Positions 51,233-60,150 of a stretch of DNA of 64,000 nucleotides are shown piece after piece. The DNA comes from CAVPDG01 sp963702535 (GTDB lineage Bacteria > Chloroflexota > Anaerolineae > Anaerolineales > UBA4823), in NCBI GenBank assembly GCA_963702535.1, contig CAVPDG010000024.1:124001-188000 (forward strand), read 5' to 3'. Each line of letters starts with the position of its first letter. The first letter of the stretch is position 1. The translations under genes and the position numbers were made by a program. The notes beneath the pieces were generated by a model. That model made no database searches and was not told the origin of the DNA. It was given only the letters and a program-made list of their open reading frames with translations.

Positions 51233-52060
51233 TTATACCTTGCCCGTCCATTCCGGGTGGTTGTATTTTTCCCGTACCAGCCGTTCTGCCGTATCCTTCT
51301 CGAAGTCGTTCAGCTCGCCTGGCGCCAGGTGCAGATCCTCCAGCGTTTCCTGGAACGCCTGGCAGAAGGCAGCCGCGGTCTGCTCCCAGGTGGGTGCAAC
51401 CCCCAGGATCTCCTCCGCTGTTGCCGCCCTGGCGTGGACGCGTTCCGCCGCCCGTTGGCGCTTTTCCTCATCCGTGAAGTGCAGCGCCTGCGTGATGCGT
51501 CCCAGGTCGCCGTGCAGCGGGAATGAGCCATGTTGCAGCACCATGCCCTTGCGCCGCGCCTGGGCGCTGCCGATGACCTTGCGGTGGTCGTAGGTGATCT
51601 CGTAGGTCGATGGCACCTCGAAGCACACCGGACCCTTCGGATCGCTGCCGGCTGGCGTGAGCGGATGGGCTTCCGCCGTCGCCGCGATGCCCAGCAGGGT
51701 CAGGGCGCGCAGCAGCGCCTGCGAAAGGCGCTGGTAGCTCTCGATCACCGAGCCTGCCAGGCGCGGGTCGTCCTGTCGCCCGGTGATCGAGTAGGTCAGC
51801 TCGTCGGTGTGCAGGATCGCCCGCCCCCCGGTGGGGCGCCGCACCAGGTCCCAGCCGTGCGCTTGCAGCGCGGCGGCGTCAACGTCGCTGATGGGCTGCG
51901 CATAGCCTAGTGACAGGCAAGGCGGATGCCAGGCGTACAGGCGCAGCGTGGGCTGCGAGAGCCCCTGGGCGATGCCCTCCAGGATCGCCTCGTCTACTGC
52001 CATGTTCCAGGCGCCTCTTGCCGGCGGTGTGTGCAGCACTCTCCAGGTTTCAGCTTTCAT
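51233..52060 (-). CDS. lplA: Lipoate-protein ligase A family protein
   Basis: A 275-residue member of the LplA/LipM/octanoyltransferase fold. Marks are ARGAWNMAVDEAILEG, RLYAWHPPCLSLGYAQP, and the binding loop VRRPTGGRAILH. The Lys expected to contact the acyl group is in KVIGSAQARRKGMVLQHGS. The fold attaches lipoate or octanoate to the E2 and GcvH proteins. The length suits LipM-type octanoyltransferases or LplA without the C-terminal domain; I cannot separate the two. The ATG at 52060 gives the family's start MKAETWRVLHTPPARG. Confidence 0.88.
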   Translation of the reverse strand: MKAETWRVLHTPPARGAWNMAVDEAILEGIAQGLSQPTLRLYAWHPPCLSLGYAQPISDVDAAALQAHGWDLVRRPTGGRAILHTDELTYSITGRQDDPRLAGSVIESYQRLSQALLRALTLLGIAATAEAHPLTPAGSDPKGPVCFEVPSTYEITYDHRKVIGSAQARRKGMVLQHGSFPLHGDLGRITQALHFTDEEKRQRAAERVHARAATAEEILGVAPTWEQTAAAFCQAFQETLEDLHLAPGELNDFEKDTAERLVREKYNHPEWTGKV

Positions 52061-52071
52061 CAGGGACCTTG

Positions 52072-54486
52072 TTACGGGTAGGGGGTGATGATCGGGTAGG
52101 GCAGCGGCGACTCGGGTGTGAAAGTGACCGTTGCCGTGGGAACGCCGCCGATGGGCGTGCGCGTCGGTGTGGGGGTGATTGTGGGTGTGGCTGGCGTCCC
52201 GGCGAAGGTTGCCGTTGGCGTCCCTGGCGTCAATGTGATCACGGGTGTGATCGTCGGCGTCTTCGTGATCGTGGGGGTAGGCGTCACGCCTGTCCAGATC
52301 AGCTTCAGGCGCGCCATGGTGGTGAATGGGCTGCGCGTGTAGTTGCGCCACAGGTTCAGGTAGGCGTCGATAGCGTCCTTGGGGTTTTTCGCCAGTTCAG
52401 CCGCCAACCCCAGCAGGTAATAATATTCGTCGCAGCTCCAGCGGGCGCGGCACAGCAGCCCTGGCGAGGTCTGCAAGGCAAGCAGGTCCTGGTAAATTTG
52501 CCTGGCATCTCCGCCGCTGAGCAGGGCTTGCCGGGCGGCGTCCACACCGTTCTGGAAGCGGTCCGGGTAGAGCTGCGGCAGCGCCGGGCGGGTCAGGTAG
52601 GGGATCAGGCTGCCGGGTATGCGCTCGATGCGAAAGGCGATCGAGTTGTCGATCAGCACTGTGGGCGGGTACTCTTCTTCATCATAAATACTCAGCTCAG
52701 GGCGGTTTGACTCCAGGCTGTCTACGAAGATGGCTTTGATCCCGTCCTTGTATGGCATCGGGATCCAGAACTCGAGCTTTTCACCGGCGCGGTGGCGTAC
52801 GGTGAACCAGCTCTCTTTCACATCGTCGCCGTCGAAGTCGAAGTAGCCCGTTGTGCGCTGCGTGACGCCCGCTTCCCACAGTTGGGTGAGCGCCTCAGGA
52901 TATTCGTCCGCCGGGATGGCTTCGACCAGTGCTTGCAGCGCCAGGCGGGCATCGCAGCCCTCCGCTTGCGCGCAAGCTTTGTATAGGTCGGCGGGCGTCT
53001 GGTAGGCAGCCAGGAAACGTGCGGCTTCAGCCACCCATTCGCTGTCCGCTTGAGCGGGCGAGCTCACCACGTCCTGGAAATATCCCGTTGCCTTTTCTGG
53101 ATCGCCTGCCAAAGCACTGTACACCCCCAGACGGTAGCGCCACTCATCGCGCGTATCCGCTTTGTACGCCTTGCCTTCCTCGTTCTTCGCCGGGGGCCAG
53201 TCGGGCAGAAGCTGCTCCATCAAGCTGGCGGTCACTCCGGGCTCCCAGGCATTGCCGGCGTGCTCGATGACAAAGCGACAGTAGGGCAGCGTTTGCGGGT
53301 CCGGCTTCAAGCGGTAGCTGGCGTCGGCTGCGCTTAAAGCATCACCGTCCCAGCGGTACGTCAGGCGGATGTCGAGCGGGCAAGCCGGGAAGACGCTGGC
53401 GGTGAAGACCAGGTCATAGCCGCCTGCCGCGTTCTTCTCTGCCGTCCAGGTGTTCTCGAACTCTGTCCCAATATCCCGCGGGAAGAGCCGGGGGTCGAAA
53501 GCCAGGCTCACCGCTCCCGCCTCATCCAGCGAGAACACGGCCGGCGCTGCCAGGGTCATCCCATCCTGGGGAAGCCTGGGGTAGATCACTACCTCGTCCT
53601 TGCCGTCCCCGGTCAGGTCTGCAGAAAGGCTGGCATATTCCTGCGGGTTGGTGAAGTTAAAGTTGTCCGCCAGCACATGCGGCTGGTAACCGCTGCTGGT
53701 CTCCTCCAGCCAGACGAACGCCCCACCCGCTCCGCTTATCTGCACCAGCCAGGAGCCGAGCGAGCCAGGCAGGCGCTTCAGCTCTGCGACCGATAGCTTC
53801 AGGTCCGGCTCCTTCTCGGCGAACCATTCCTCGAGCGTATCCATGCTGGTTTCGCCGCTGTTCAACCCCTGGGCAATCAGGTTGCCGTATTGCTCATCGG
53901 CGCTGCCATCTCCCAGGCGCGCCAGGGTGTATGCCAGCAGCCACTGCCAGCGGTTGGCTTGTTCCGCCTGGGGGAAGCGCAGCAGCGCCTCCTCTAGGGC
54001 GAGCTTGGCGAAGCGATACCCCTGGTAATAGCTCTGCTCCAACACGCCCGGCGTGGCTTGGGGCAGTGAATTCGGATAATCTTCGATCAGCGATACCAGG
54101 TAGTCCGCCTGGTCGGATGACCAGGAGCCCAGGCGGTACAGGTTGGTGCTTGCCAGCGGCAGGGCGGGCGTTAACGTGGCGGGACCGGGCGGCGTGGGTG
54201 TCAGGGTGGGCGTGAGTGTCTTGGTCGGTGTCTGCGTGATGGTCGGCGTCTGGGAGGGGACGCGCGTGTTGGTCGCGCTGGGGGTGAGGGTGATGGTTGG
54301 CGTCTGCGTTGCCGTGGAGGTGATCGTCGGCGTGTTGGTATAGCGTCTCAGCTCCGGAATTGCCGGTCTCAGCAGCACCGGGTAAGCCGAAATAACCACA
54401 ATCAGCCCCAGGATAAAGATGAAGAGGAAGCCGATGCTGGTCAGGATCAGCCGGTTCTGTGCGCTGTTCTTGGGCTGCTCAGACAT
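52072..54486 (-). CDS. Large anchored surface protein with Thr-Pro-rich ends
   Basis: An intact 804-residue protein. One membrane helix near residues 12-35 (ILTSIGFLFIFILGLIVVIS) is followed by a Thr-Pro-rich linker of about 65 residues, and a second such tract closes the protein (TPTPTITKTPTITP). The central 600 residues are exported and hold two FG-GAP-like calcium loops, DLTGDGKDEVVIY and DFDGDDVKESWF, plus helical TPR-like segments (YYLLGLAAELAKNPKDAIDAY). Similar architectures are frequent in Chloroflexota; function unknown. Its ATG overlaps the end of the upstream aldolase gene by eight bases. Confidence 0.82.
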   Translation of the reverse strand: MSEQPKNSAQNRLILTSIGFLFIFILGLIVVISAYPVLLRPAIPELRRYTNTPTITSTATQTPTITLTPSATNTRVPSQTPTITQTPTKTLTPTLTPTPPGPATLTPALPLASTNLYRLGSWSSDQADYLVSLIEDYPNSLPQATPGVLEQSYYQGYRFAKLALEEALLRFPQAEQANRWQWLLAYTLARLGDGSADEQYGNLIAQGLNSGETSMDTLEEWFAEKEPDLKLSVAELKRLPGSLGSWLVQISGAGGAFVWLEETSSGYQPHVLADNFNFTNPQEYASLSADLTGDGKDEVVIYPRLPQDGMTLAAPAVFSLDEAGAVSLAFDPRLFPRDIGTEFENTWTAEKNAAGGYDLVFTASVFPACPLDIRLTYRWDGDALSAADASYRLKPDPQTLPYCRFVIEHAGNAWEPGVTASLMEQLLPDWPPAKNEEGKAYKADTRDEWRYRLGVYSALAGDPEKATGYFQDVVSSPAQADSEWVAEAARFLAAYQTPADLYKACAQAEGCDARLALQALVEAIPADEYPEALTQLWEAGVTQRTTGYFDFDGDDVKESWFTVRHRAGEKLEFWIPMPYKDGIKAIFVDSLESNRPELSIYDEEEYPPTVLIDNSIAFRIERIPGSLIPYLTRPALPQLYPDRFQNGVDAARQALLSGGDARQIYQDLLALQTSPGLLCRARWSCDEYYYLLGLAAELAKNPKDAIDAYLNLWRNYTRSPFTTMARLKLIWTGVTPTPTITKTPTITPVITLTPGTPTATFAGTPATPTITPTPTRTPIGGVPTATVTFTPESPLPYPIITPYP

Positions 54487-55393
54487 GGTTCAACTGTGCC
54501 CAGCGCTGTGTGGCATGCTCCGCCAGCGCTTGCTGCAATTGCGTCAACGGGCGGCGTACCCCCCAGCTCGGAAAATGATATTGGTGATGCAGCATTTCTT
54601 TGATGAAGGCGGCTGCCGGCGGAAAAGCATCCAGCACGTCTCGGGCTGCGTTGAGCCGGCTCTGCGTTTCCCCATCTTGCTCGCCGCGGCTGGCCTGATC
54701 CCACACCCGGCGCAGCAGAGGCGAAGCCAGGCTCGCCAGGGCGGTGATGCAGCCGGATGCCTGGCTTTGCAGCGCCAGGCTGAACAGGCGGTCGTTGCCG
54801 TTCATCACCAGCAGATCCTTGCCAAAGATCTGCCCCAGTTTGCGAGCATGCTCACCATCCCCGCTCGAATCTTTGAGCCCGGCGAACTTTTCGGGGAAGG
54901 CATCTTTCAGCCGGGCGATCAAATCGAAGGAAATCGTTATGCCTGTTACGGGGGGGATGTGGTAAGCCAGCAGGTAACCACCTGCCGGCACGGCGCGGAC
55001 GATCACCTGGCGGTACCAGTCGAACAGCCCGTCGTCGCTTACTTTCTTGAAGTAGTAGGGCGGCAGTACGACTACGCCATCGACCCCCAGGTCGAAAGCC
55101 GCCCGCGTCAGGCTGGCGGTCTCCTCCAGGCTGGGCGTGCCGGTTCCCGCCAGGATGCGCAAGCCCGGGTGCTGCTGGCGTACCCGCATGGCAGCTCGCA
55201 ATAGCTCCAGGCGCTCCGCAGCCGAGAAAGACGGTCCCTCCCCGGTGGTGCCCAGCAGCAGCACGCCGTGACAACCGCGCTTCGCCAGGAATCCCAGGTA
55301 TTTGGGCAGGGCTTCGCTATCGAGCGTGCCATCCGGCTTGAGCGGCGTAACCGCCGCCGCGTACACCCCGCTAAGTGCATGGTTGCTGGACAT
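54479..55393 (-). CDS. DapA/NanA-family aldolase
   Basis: A class I aldolase of the dihydrodipicolinate synthase family, 304 residues. The GTTGEGPSF motif starts at residue 48, Tyr144 lies in LLAYHIPPVTG, and the Schiff-base Lys174 lies in AGLKDSSGD. Members condense or cleave pyruvate-containing substrates. YHIPP in place of DapA's YNVPxR argues against true DHDPS and for a sugar-acid or sialic-acid lyase type. It is divergent from the ROK regulator and the sugar operon, so a sugar role is plausible. Confidence 0.85.
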   Translation of the reverse strand: MSSNHALSGVYAAAVTPLKPDGTLDSEALPKYLGFLAKRGCHGVLLLGTTGEGPSFSAAERLELLRAAMRVRQQHPGLRILAGTGTPSLEETASLTRAAFDLGVDGVVVLPPYYFKKVSDDGLFDWYRQVIVRAVPAGGYLLAYHIPPVTGITISFDLIARLKDAFPEKFAGLKDSSGDGEHARKLGQIFGKDLLVMNGNDRLFSLALQSQASGCITALASLASPLLRRVWDQASRGEQDGETQSRLNAARDVLDAFPPAAAFIKEMLHHQYHFPSWGVRRPLTQLQQALAEHATQRWAQLNHV

Positions 55394-55509
55394 GGGCTGA
55401 TTATACCGGATTTATCCGCCTGGTTTCCAGGAGGATCATCCGTATGGGCGTCCCTTAATCCCTCACTTAATTTAAATCATTGACTAACATTAGAAGATAG
55501 TTAAATTAT

Positions 55510-55538
55510 TTGATAATCTATTTGGGTTGTGGTATAAT
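55510..55538 (+). promoter_or_regulatory. Consensus sigma-70 promoter of the ROK gene
   Basis: TTGATA at 55510-55515, a 17-base spacer and a perfect TATAAT at 55533-55538. It sits in an unusually AT-rich 80-base tract (55460-55540) between divergent genes that could also hold regulator sites. Transcription should begin near 55545, which rules out the TTG at 55527 as the ROK start. Confidence 0.75.
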
Positions 55539-55544
55539 TATGAC

Positions 55545-56801
55545 TTGAAAGCAAGAGAAACCGCCCGCAAGAGCGAGTCGAACGCTTTGTACCCTTCCTT
55601 AATCGACTGTAATGTAAAGAATATTAACAAACGCATCAGCCTTGATCTGATTCGCTTTACCCCGGGAGGTATCTCGCGCTCGGAGTTGGCGCGCCAGCTC
55701 GGTTTGACCCGCGCGGCAGTCACCACCATTATCGGCGATTTGATCGACTCCGGTTTGGTCCATGAGACGGAGGATGGTCCCGCTACCGGTGGGCGCCGCC
55801 CGATCATGCTCGAGCTCAATCCTCGCCGCGGTTACTTGATGGGCGTCGATTTAGGCGCTAGCCACTATAGTCTGGTCGTGACGGATTTTGCCGGGCGTGT
55901 GCTCAACGAGGCTGAAGCCCGCCTCGATATCCGCATGGATCCTGTCGCTTATCTCAGCAAGATCGACGAAGCCACGCGCCGCATGCTTGCCGAGGCGCAG
56001 CTCAGTATGGAGGATGTCCTGGCAATCGGCATGGGCGTCCCCGGTCCCATCTCGAGCGCCGCCGGCATCGTGGTCGCGCCCCCCATTATGCCTGGCTGGG
56101 ATAAATACCCCATCCGCCTCAACGCCCAGGAGCTCTGGGGGCGCCCGGTTTCTCTCAACAACGATGCTGAGCTTGGCGCCTTGGGGGAGTGGGCGCACGG
56201 CGCCGGGCGAGGCGAGCGCCACCTGGCTTATATCAAGGTGGGCACAGGTGTAGGCGCCGGCTTGCTCCTGGACGGCAAGATCTTCCAGGGCGCTACGGGC
56301 TGCGCCGGAGAGATCGGGCATGTAACCGTTAAAGATAACGGTCCCCTGTGCACCTGTGGCAATTACGGTTGCCTGGAGGCGTTGGCTGGCGGCAGCGCGA
56401 TCGCCAAAAAAGCACGTGAAGCTGTCCTGGCGGGCAAGCGCACCCAGCTTGCCAATATTCACCCCGCCGATGAGATCACCGCCCGGGATGTTGCCCATGC
56501 CGCCCGGCTGGGCGACCTGGTTGCCCAGCAAATCATGGCTGAGGCGGGCGGTTATTTGGGCATCGGCATTGCCAGCCTCGTCAATATGTTCAACCCCGGT
56601 ATGATTGTGATTGGCGGTGGAGTAGCTCAAGTGGGTGATCTACTCCTTGACCCAATCCGCCAGGTGGTGCGCGATCGCAGCTTGCGATCCGCAGCCCAGG
56701 CGGTGCGCATTACTGCCGCTGTTCTTGGCAGGCGCTCTTCCAGTATGGGAGCTGTCGTACAAGCCCTCAACATCGCATTGGATCAACTGACAGCTAATTG
56801 A
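55545..56801 (+). CDS. ROK-family transcriptional regulator
   Basis: A repressor with an N-terminal winged helix-turn-helix (SRSELARQLGLTRAAVTTIIGDL) and a sugar-kinase-like ROK domain: MGVDLGASHYSLVV, GVPGPISSAAGIV, a zinc site in CTCGNYGCLEALAGG and VIGGGVAQVGDLL. About 418 residues. Because the promoter overlaps the longest frame, the start must be TTG 55545 or TTG 55587; no ATG occurs before the conserved DINKR-like segment VKNINKRISLDLIRF. It precedes the ABC transporter genes by 134 bases and most likely represses them until a sugar ligand binds. Confidence 0.9.
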   Translation: MKARETARKSESNALYPSLIDCNVKNINKRISLDLIRFTPGGISRSELARQLGLTRAAVTTIIGDLIDSGLVHETEDGPATGGRRPIMLELNPRRGYLMGVDLGASHYSLVVTDFAGRVLNEAEARLDIRMDPVAYLSKIDEATRRMLAEAQLSMEDVLAIGMGVPGPISSAAGIVVAPPIMPGWDKYPIRLNAQELWGRPVSLNNDAELGALGEWAHGAGRGERHLAYIKVGTGVGAGLLLDGKIFQGATGCAGEIGHVTVKDNGPLCTCGNYGCLEALAGGSAIAKKAREAVLAGKRTQLANIHPADEITARDVAHAARLGDLVAQQIMAEAGGYLGIGIASLVNMFNPGMIVIGGGVAQVGDLLLDPIRQVVRDRSLRSAAQAVRITAAVLGRRSSSMGAVVQALNIALDQLTAN

Positions 56802-56935
56802 GATTGCGCAAAAGGAGGACGATTAGCCGAAAAGATAGAAGAAGAAAGGGAAATCCCCGTACATCGCTCGAATTACGCTTTGCCAGGCGTTAACTGGCAC
56901 AAACCAAACAAGAAGAAGATATAGGAGAAGAAACA

Positions 56936-58309
56936 ATGAGTAAGAAAATTTGGACCCTGTTCAGCATTTTGCTCGTATCTGCCATGTTGCTGGCAGCGTG
57001 CGCTCAGCAACCCGCAGCCCCTGCTTCTACCGAGGCTGCCCCGGCTGCCACCACTGCTCCTACCGGCGGCGGAGAAGTCTACTACCTGAACTTCAAGCCC
57101 GAAGTAGCAGACATCTACGCCAAGATCGCTGAAGCCTACAAGGCAGAAACCGGTAACACGCTCAAGGTCGTCACGGCTGCTGCCGGCACCTACGAGCAGA
57201 CCCTGAAGTCCGAAATTGCCAAGTCCGATGCCCCCGTCCTGTTCCAGATCAATGGACCCATCGGTTACCAGAACTGGAAAGATTACACCGCCGATCTCAA
57301 GGACACCGAGCTGTACAAGCGTCTTTCCGATAAAAACCTGGCTGTTACCGATGGCGATGGCGTTTATGGTCTCCCCTACGTTGTTGAAGGCTACGGGATC
57401 ATCTACAACAACGCCATCATGCAGAAATACTTTGCCACCGAAGGCGCTAAAGCCGCGTCCATGGATGAGATCAACAATTTTGCCACCCTGAAGGCAGTTG
57501 TTGAAGACATGACCGCCAAGGCAGGTGAGCTCGGCATTGAAGGCGTCTTCTGCTCGACCTCTCTCAAGCCCGGCGAGGACTGGCGCTGGCAGACCCACCT
57601 GATGAATGTGCCGGTCTTCTATGAGTGGAGAGACAACAACGTTGACATCGCCACCGACGCCACCAATGATTTAAAGTTCCAGTACTCGGACAACTACAAG
57701 AATATCTTCGACCTGTACATCAACAACTCCACCACCTCGTCCAAGCTGCTCGGCAGCAAGAGCGTTGACGACTCGATGGCTGAGTTCGCTCTGGGCAAGT
57801 GCGCCATGGTACAGAACGGTAACTGGGCTTGGGGTCAAATCTCCGGCGTCCAGGGCAACACCGTCAAGCCCGAGGATGTGAAATTCCTGCCCATCTACAC
57901 CGGCATGCCCGGCGAGGAAAAGCAGTCTATCAACGTTGGCACGGAGAATTTCTTCTCCATCAACTCGCAGGCTTCTCCTGAGAAGCAGAAGCTGGCTGCC
58001 GACTTCATCTACTGGCTGTTCAGCAGCCCGACCGGAAAAGCTTTCGTAACCAATGATCTGAAGTTCATCGCTCCCTTCGACACGTTTGCCGAGAACGAGA
58101 AACCCACCGATCCGTTGGCTAAGGAAGTGATCCGCTACATCAGCAATCCCGATATGTACAACGTGGCCTGGAATTTCGTGAAGTTCCCGAGCCAGACCTT
58201 CAAAGACAACTTCGGCGCTGCCTTGCTGCAGTATGCCCAGGGCACCATGGACTGGGACGCTGTAAAAACACTGGTTGTCGAGCAATGGAAGGCTGAAAGC
58301 GGTAAGTAA
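56936..58309 (+). CDS. ABC transporter sugar-binding lipoprotein
   Basis: A family 1 extracellular solute-binding protein of 457 residues. The signal peptide ends at the lipobox MLLAACAQ, followed by an Ala/Pro/Thr-rich linker and the binding domain beginning VYYLNFKPEVADIYAKIAEA. Aromatic residues typical of oligosaccharide sites are spread through the C-terminal half (KCAMVQNGNWAWGQISG). It feeds the two permeases that follow. A purine-rich leader with GGAGAAG lies before the ATG, and an inverted repeat TGCCAG/CTGGCA at 56881-56899 could be an operator. Codon use is that of a highly expressed gene. Confidence 0.92.
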   Translation: MSKKIWTLFSILLVSAMLLAACAQQPAAPASTEAAPAATTAPTGGGEVYYLNFKPEVADIYAKIAEAYKAETGNTLKVVTAAAGTYEQTLKSEIAKSDAPVLFQINGPIGYQNWKDYTADLKDTELYKRLSDKNLAVTDGDGVYGLPYVVEGYGIIYNNAIMQKYFATEGAKAASMDEINNFATLKAVVEDMTAKAGELGIEGVFCSTSLKPGEDWRWQTHLMNVPVFYEWRDNNVDIATDATNDLKFQYSDNYKNIFDLYINNSTTSSKLLGSKSVDDSMAEFALGKCAMVQNGNWAWGQISGVQGNTVKPEDVKFLPIYTGMPGEEKQSINVGTENFFSINSQASPEKQKLAADFIYWLFSSPTGKAFVTNDLKFIAPFDTFAENEKPTDPLAKEVIRYISNPDMYNVAWNFVKFPSQTFKDNFGAALLQYAQGTMDWDAVKTLVVEQWKAESGK

Positions 58310-58328
58310 ATCTTCGTTCTGGTTTATA

Positions 58329-58370
58329 ATTCACCCCGTACCCGCAAGGATGCGGGGTGAATGTTTTATT
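58329..58370 (+). terminator. Attenuator-type hairpin between binding protein and permeases
   Basis: ATTCACCCCG (58329-58338) pairs with CGGGGTGAAT (58353-58362), followed by GTTTTATTTT. It lies 20 bases after the binding-protein stop. Such a partial terminator or 3'-end stabiliser commonly sets high binding-protein and low permease expression. Confidence 0.75.
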
Positions 58371-58388
58371 TTCCGCAGGAGAAGGTCT

Positions 58389-59234
58389 ATGTTAAAAATG
58401 CCTAAGAGATATTATGCGTTTTTTACCCTGCCCACCTTGCTTGCATTCCTCGTCGCGTTCTTCATTCCGTTTTTGCTAGGAATTTACCTCTCCTTCAATA
58501 CCTTCACTACCGTTACCAATGCCCGCTGGGCGGGTCTGAGCAATTACGCCCGCGCCTTCCTGGAAGATAGCACTTTCCTGAACGCCACCATCTTCACCGC
58601 CAAGTTCGCCGTGGTTTCGGTCATTTTGATCAATGTTTTCGCGTTTTCTCTGGCGCTGCTGCTCACGCGCAAGATGCGCGGCGAAAACGGTTTCCGCACC
58701 ATTTTCTTCATGCCTAACCTGATCGGCGGCATCGTCCTGGGTTATATCTGGCTGCTCATCATCAACGGCATCCTCATCAACTTCGGCGTTGATATCACCT
58801 ACAGCGCGACATATGGCTTCTGGGGATTGGTCGTCGTCATGAACTGGCAGATGGTCGGTTATATGATGATCATTTATATCGCCGGTATCCTGGCGATCCC
58901 GCGTGAGATCCTTGAAGCCGCCAGGATCGACGGCGCAAACTCCTGGGAGATCCTGAAGAGCATTACCATCCCCATGGTCATGCCCGCCATCACCATCTGT
59001 ACTTTCCTCACCGTAGCCAACTCCTTCAAGCTCTTTGATCAGAACCTTGCCCTGACGAACGGCGCCCCCGGTAGGGCATCTGCTATGATGGCGCTGGACA
59101 TCTTCACCACCTTCTATAACCGCAACGGTTACGAAGGCGTAGGTCAGGCGAAGGCTGTGGTATTCACCATCATCGTAGCTGCCATTGTCCTGCTGCAGTT
59201 ATTCTTTTCCAGGAGAAGGGAGATGGAAAGCTGA
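58389..59234 (+). CDS. ABC sugar transporter permease (MalF-type)
   Basis: A 281-residue permease with six hydrophobic segments. The EAA loop that contacts the ATPase reads EILEAARIDGANSWEILKSI. ATG at 58389 is preceded by AGGAGAAGG. It forms a pair with the next gene, whose ATG overlaps its stop. No ATPase gene is in the operon, so a shared MsmX/MalK-type ATPase encoded elsewhere must power it. Confidence 0.93.
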   Translation: MLKMPKRYYAFFTLPTLLAFLVAFFIPFLLGIYLSFNTFTTVTNARWAGLSNYARAFLEDSTFLNATIFTAKFAVVSVILINVFAFSLALLLTRKMRGENGFRTIFFMPNLIGGIVLGYIWLLIINGILINFGVDITYSATYGFWGLVVVMNWQMVGYMMIIYIAGILAIPREILEAARIDGANSWEILKSITIPMVMPAITICTFLTVANSFKLFDQNLALTNGAPGRASAMMALDIFTTFYNRNGYEGVGQAKAVVFTIIVAAIVLLQLFFSRRREMES

Positions 59235-60070
59235 TGAAGACACAAAAAAGCGGTTGGGAAATCGTTATCTTTATCCTGGTGCTGATCCTGGCGATCTTGT
59301 TTTTGGCGCCCATTTTTATCGTTTTCATGAATTCCTTCAAAGGACGCTTCTTTATCTCAGATGCGCCCTTTGCCTTGCCCAACTCCGAGACCTTTGTCGG
59401 CTTGGAGAACTATACCTCCGGCGTCATCAAGGTTGGATTTATCCCGGCTTTTGGGTATTCGCTCTTCATCACTGTCTTTTCGGTGGCTGCGATCGTGTTG
59501 TTTACTGCCATGACGGCGTGGTGCATCACCCGGGTGAAGTCGCGATTGAGCTCGTTCATCTACTACCTCTTGATTTTCTCGATGATCGTGCCTTTCCAGA
59601 TGGTCATGTTCACCATGTCCAAGATCGCCAATATCCTTCGGCTGGATAATCCCATTGGGATCATCGTCCTCTACCTGGGATTCGGCGCCGGGCTTTCCGT
59701 CTTCATCTACAGCGGTTTTATCAAGAGTATCCCGCTGGAGATCGAGGAAGCCGCTACCATCGACGGCTGCAACCCAATCCAGACCTTCTTCTGGATTGTT
59801 TTTCCCATCCTGAGACCCATTTCCATTACCATTGCCATTCTCAACACCATGTGGATCTGGAATGACTACCTGTTGCCCTATCTCACGATCGGCAGCAACT
59901 ACAAAACCATCCCCATTGCGGTCCAGTACCTGCAGGGTGGTTATGGCAGCAAGGATATGGGCGCTATGATGGCTTTGTTAGTCCTGGCGATCATCCCGAT
60001 TGTCATCTTCTATCTCTTCCTGCAAAGGTACATCATCGAAGGTGTGGCAGCCGGGGCGGTTAAGGGCTAA
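59234..60070 (+). CDS. ABC sugar transporter permease (MalG-type)
   Basis: A 278-residue permease with six membrane segments and the EAA loop EIEEAATIDGCNPIQTFFWI. Its start overlaps the stop of the MalF-type gene as TGATG, so the two are translationally coupled. The subunits form the heterodimeric channel for the sugar delivered by the lipoprotein at 56936. The gene is followed by a hairpin that spans the start of the second binding-protein gene. Confidence 0.93.
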   Translation: MKTQKSGWEIVIFILVLILAILFLAPIFIVFMNSFKGRFFISDAPFALPNSETFVGLENYTSGVIKVGFIPAFGYSLFITVFSVAAIVLFTAMTAWCITRVKSRLSSFIYYLLIFSMIVPFQMVMFTMSKIANILRLDNPIGIIVLYLGFGAGLSVFIYSGFIKSIPLEIEEAATIDGCNPIQTFFWIVFPILRPISITIAILNTMWIWNDYLLPYLTIGSNYKTIPIAVQYLQGGYGSKDMGAMMALLVLAIIPIVIFYLFLQRYIIEGVAAGAVKG

Positions 60071-60107
60071 GTTCCGCTTCAGAAAAGGAAGCCTCCCGTA
60101 GTAAAAT

Positions 60108-60150
60108 GTACTCTCGGAATAGCGATGCGGCTTCAACCGAGAGTACTTTT
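60108..60150 (+). promoter_or_regulatory. Hairpin spanning the start codon of the second binding-protein gene
   Basis: GTACTCTCGG (60108-60117) pairs with CCGAGAGTAC (60137-60146) and is followed by TTTTATTT. The flanking A-run on the left can extend the pairing. The ATG at 60125 lies in the 19-base loop. It has the form of an intrinsic terminator for the permease transcript, but it may also hide the start codon. Confidence 0.6.

Noticed and set aside
52090..52290. A short-period DNA repeat that resembles a minisatellite or CRISPR-like array, with a similar tract near 54180-54340
   Set aside because: Units are irregular and in frame; they encode the Thr-Pro-rich segments of the surface protein. 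No spacer-repeat architecture or cas gene is present.
55851..56630. A 259-codon minus-strand open frame
   Set aside because: Antisense to the ROK regulator, whose kinase and zinc motifs are unambiguous.
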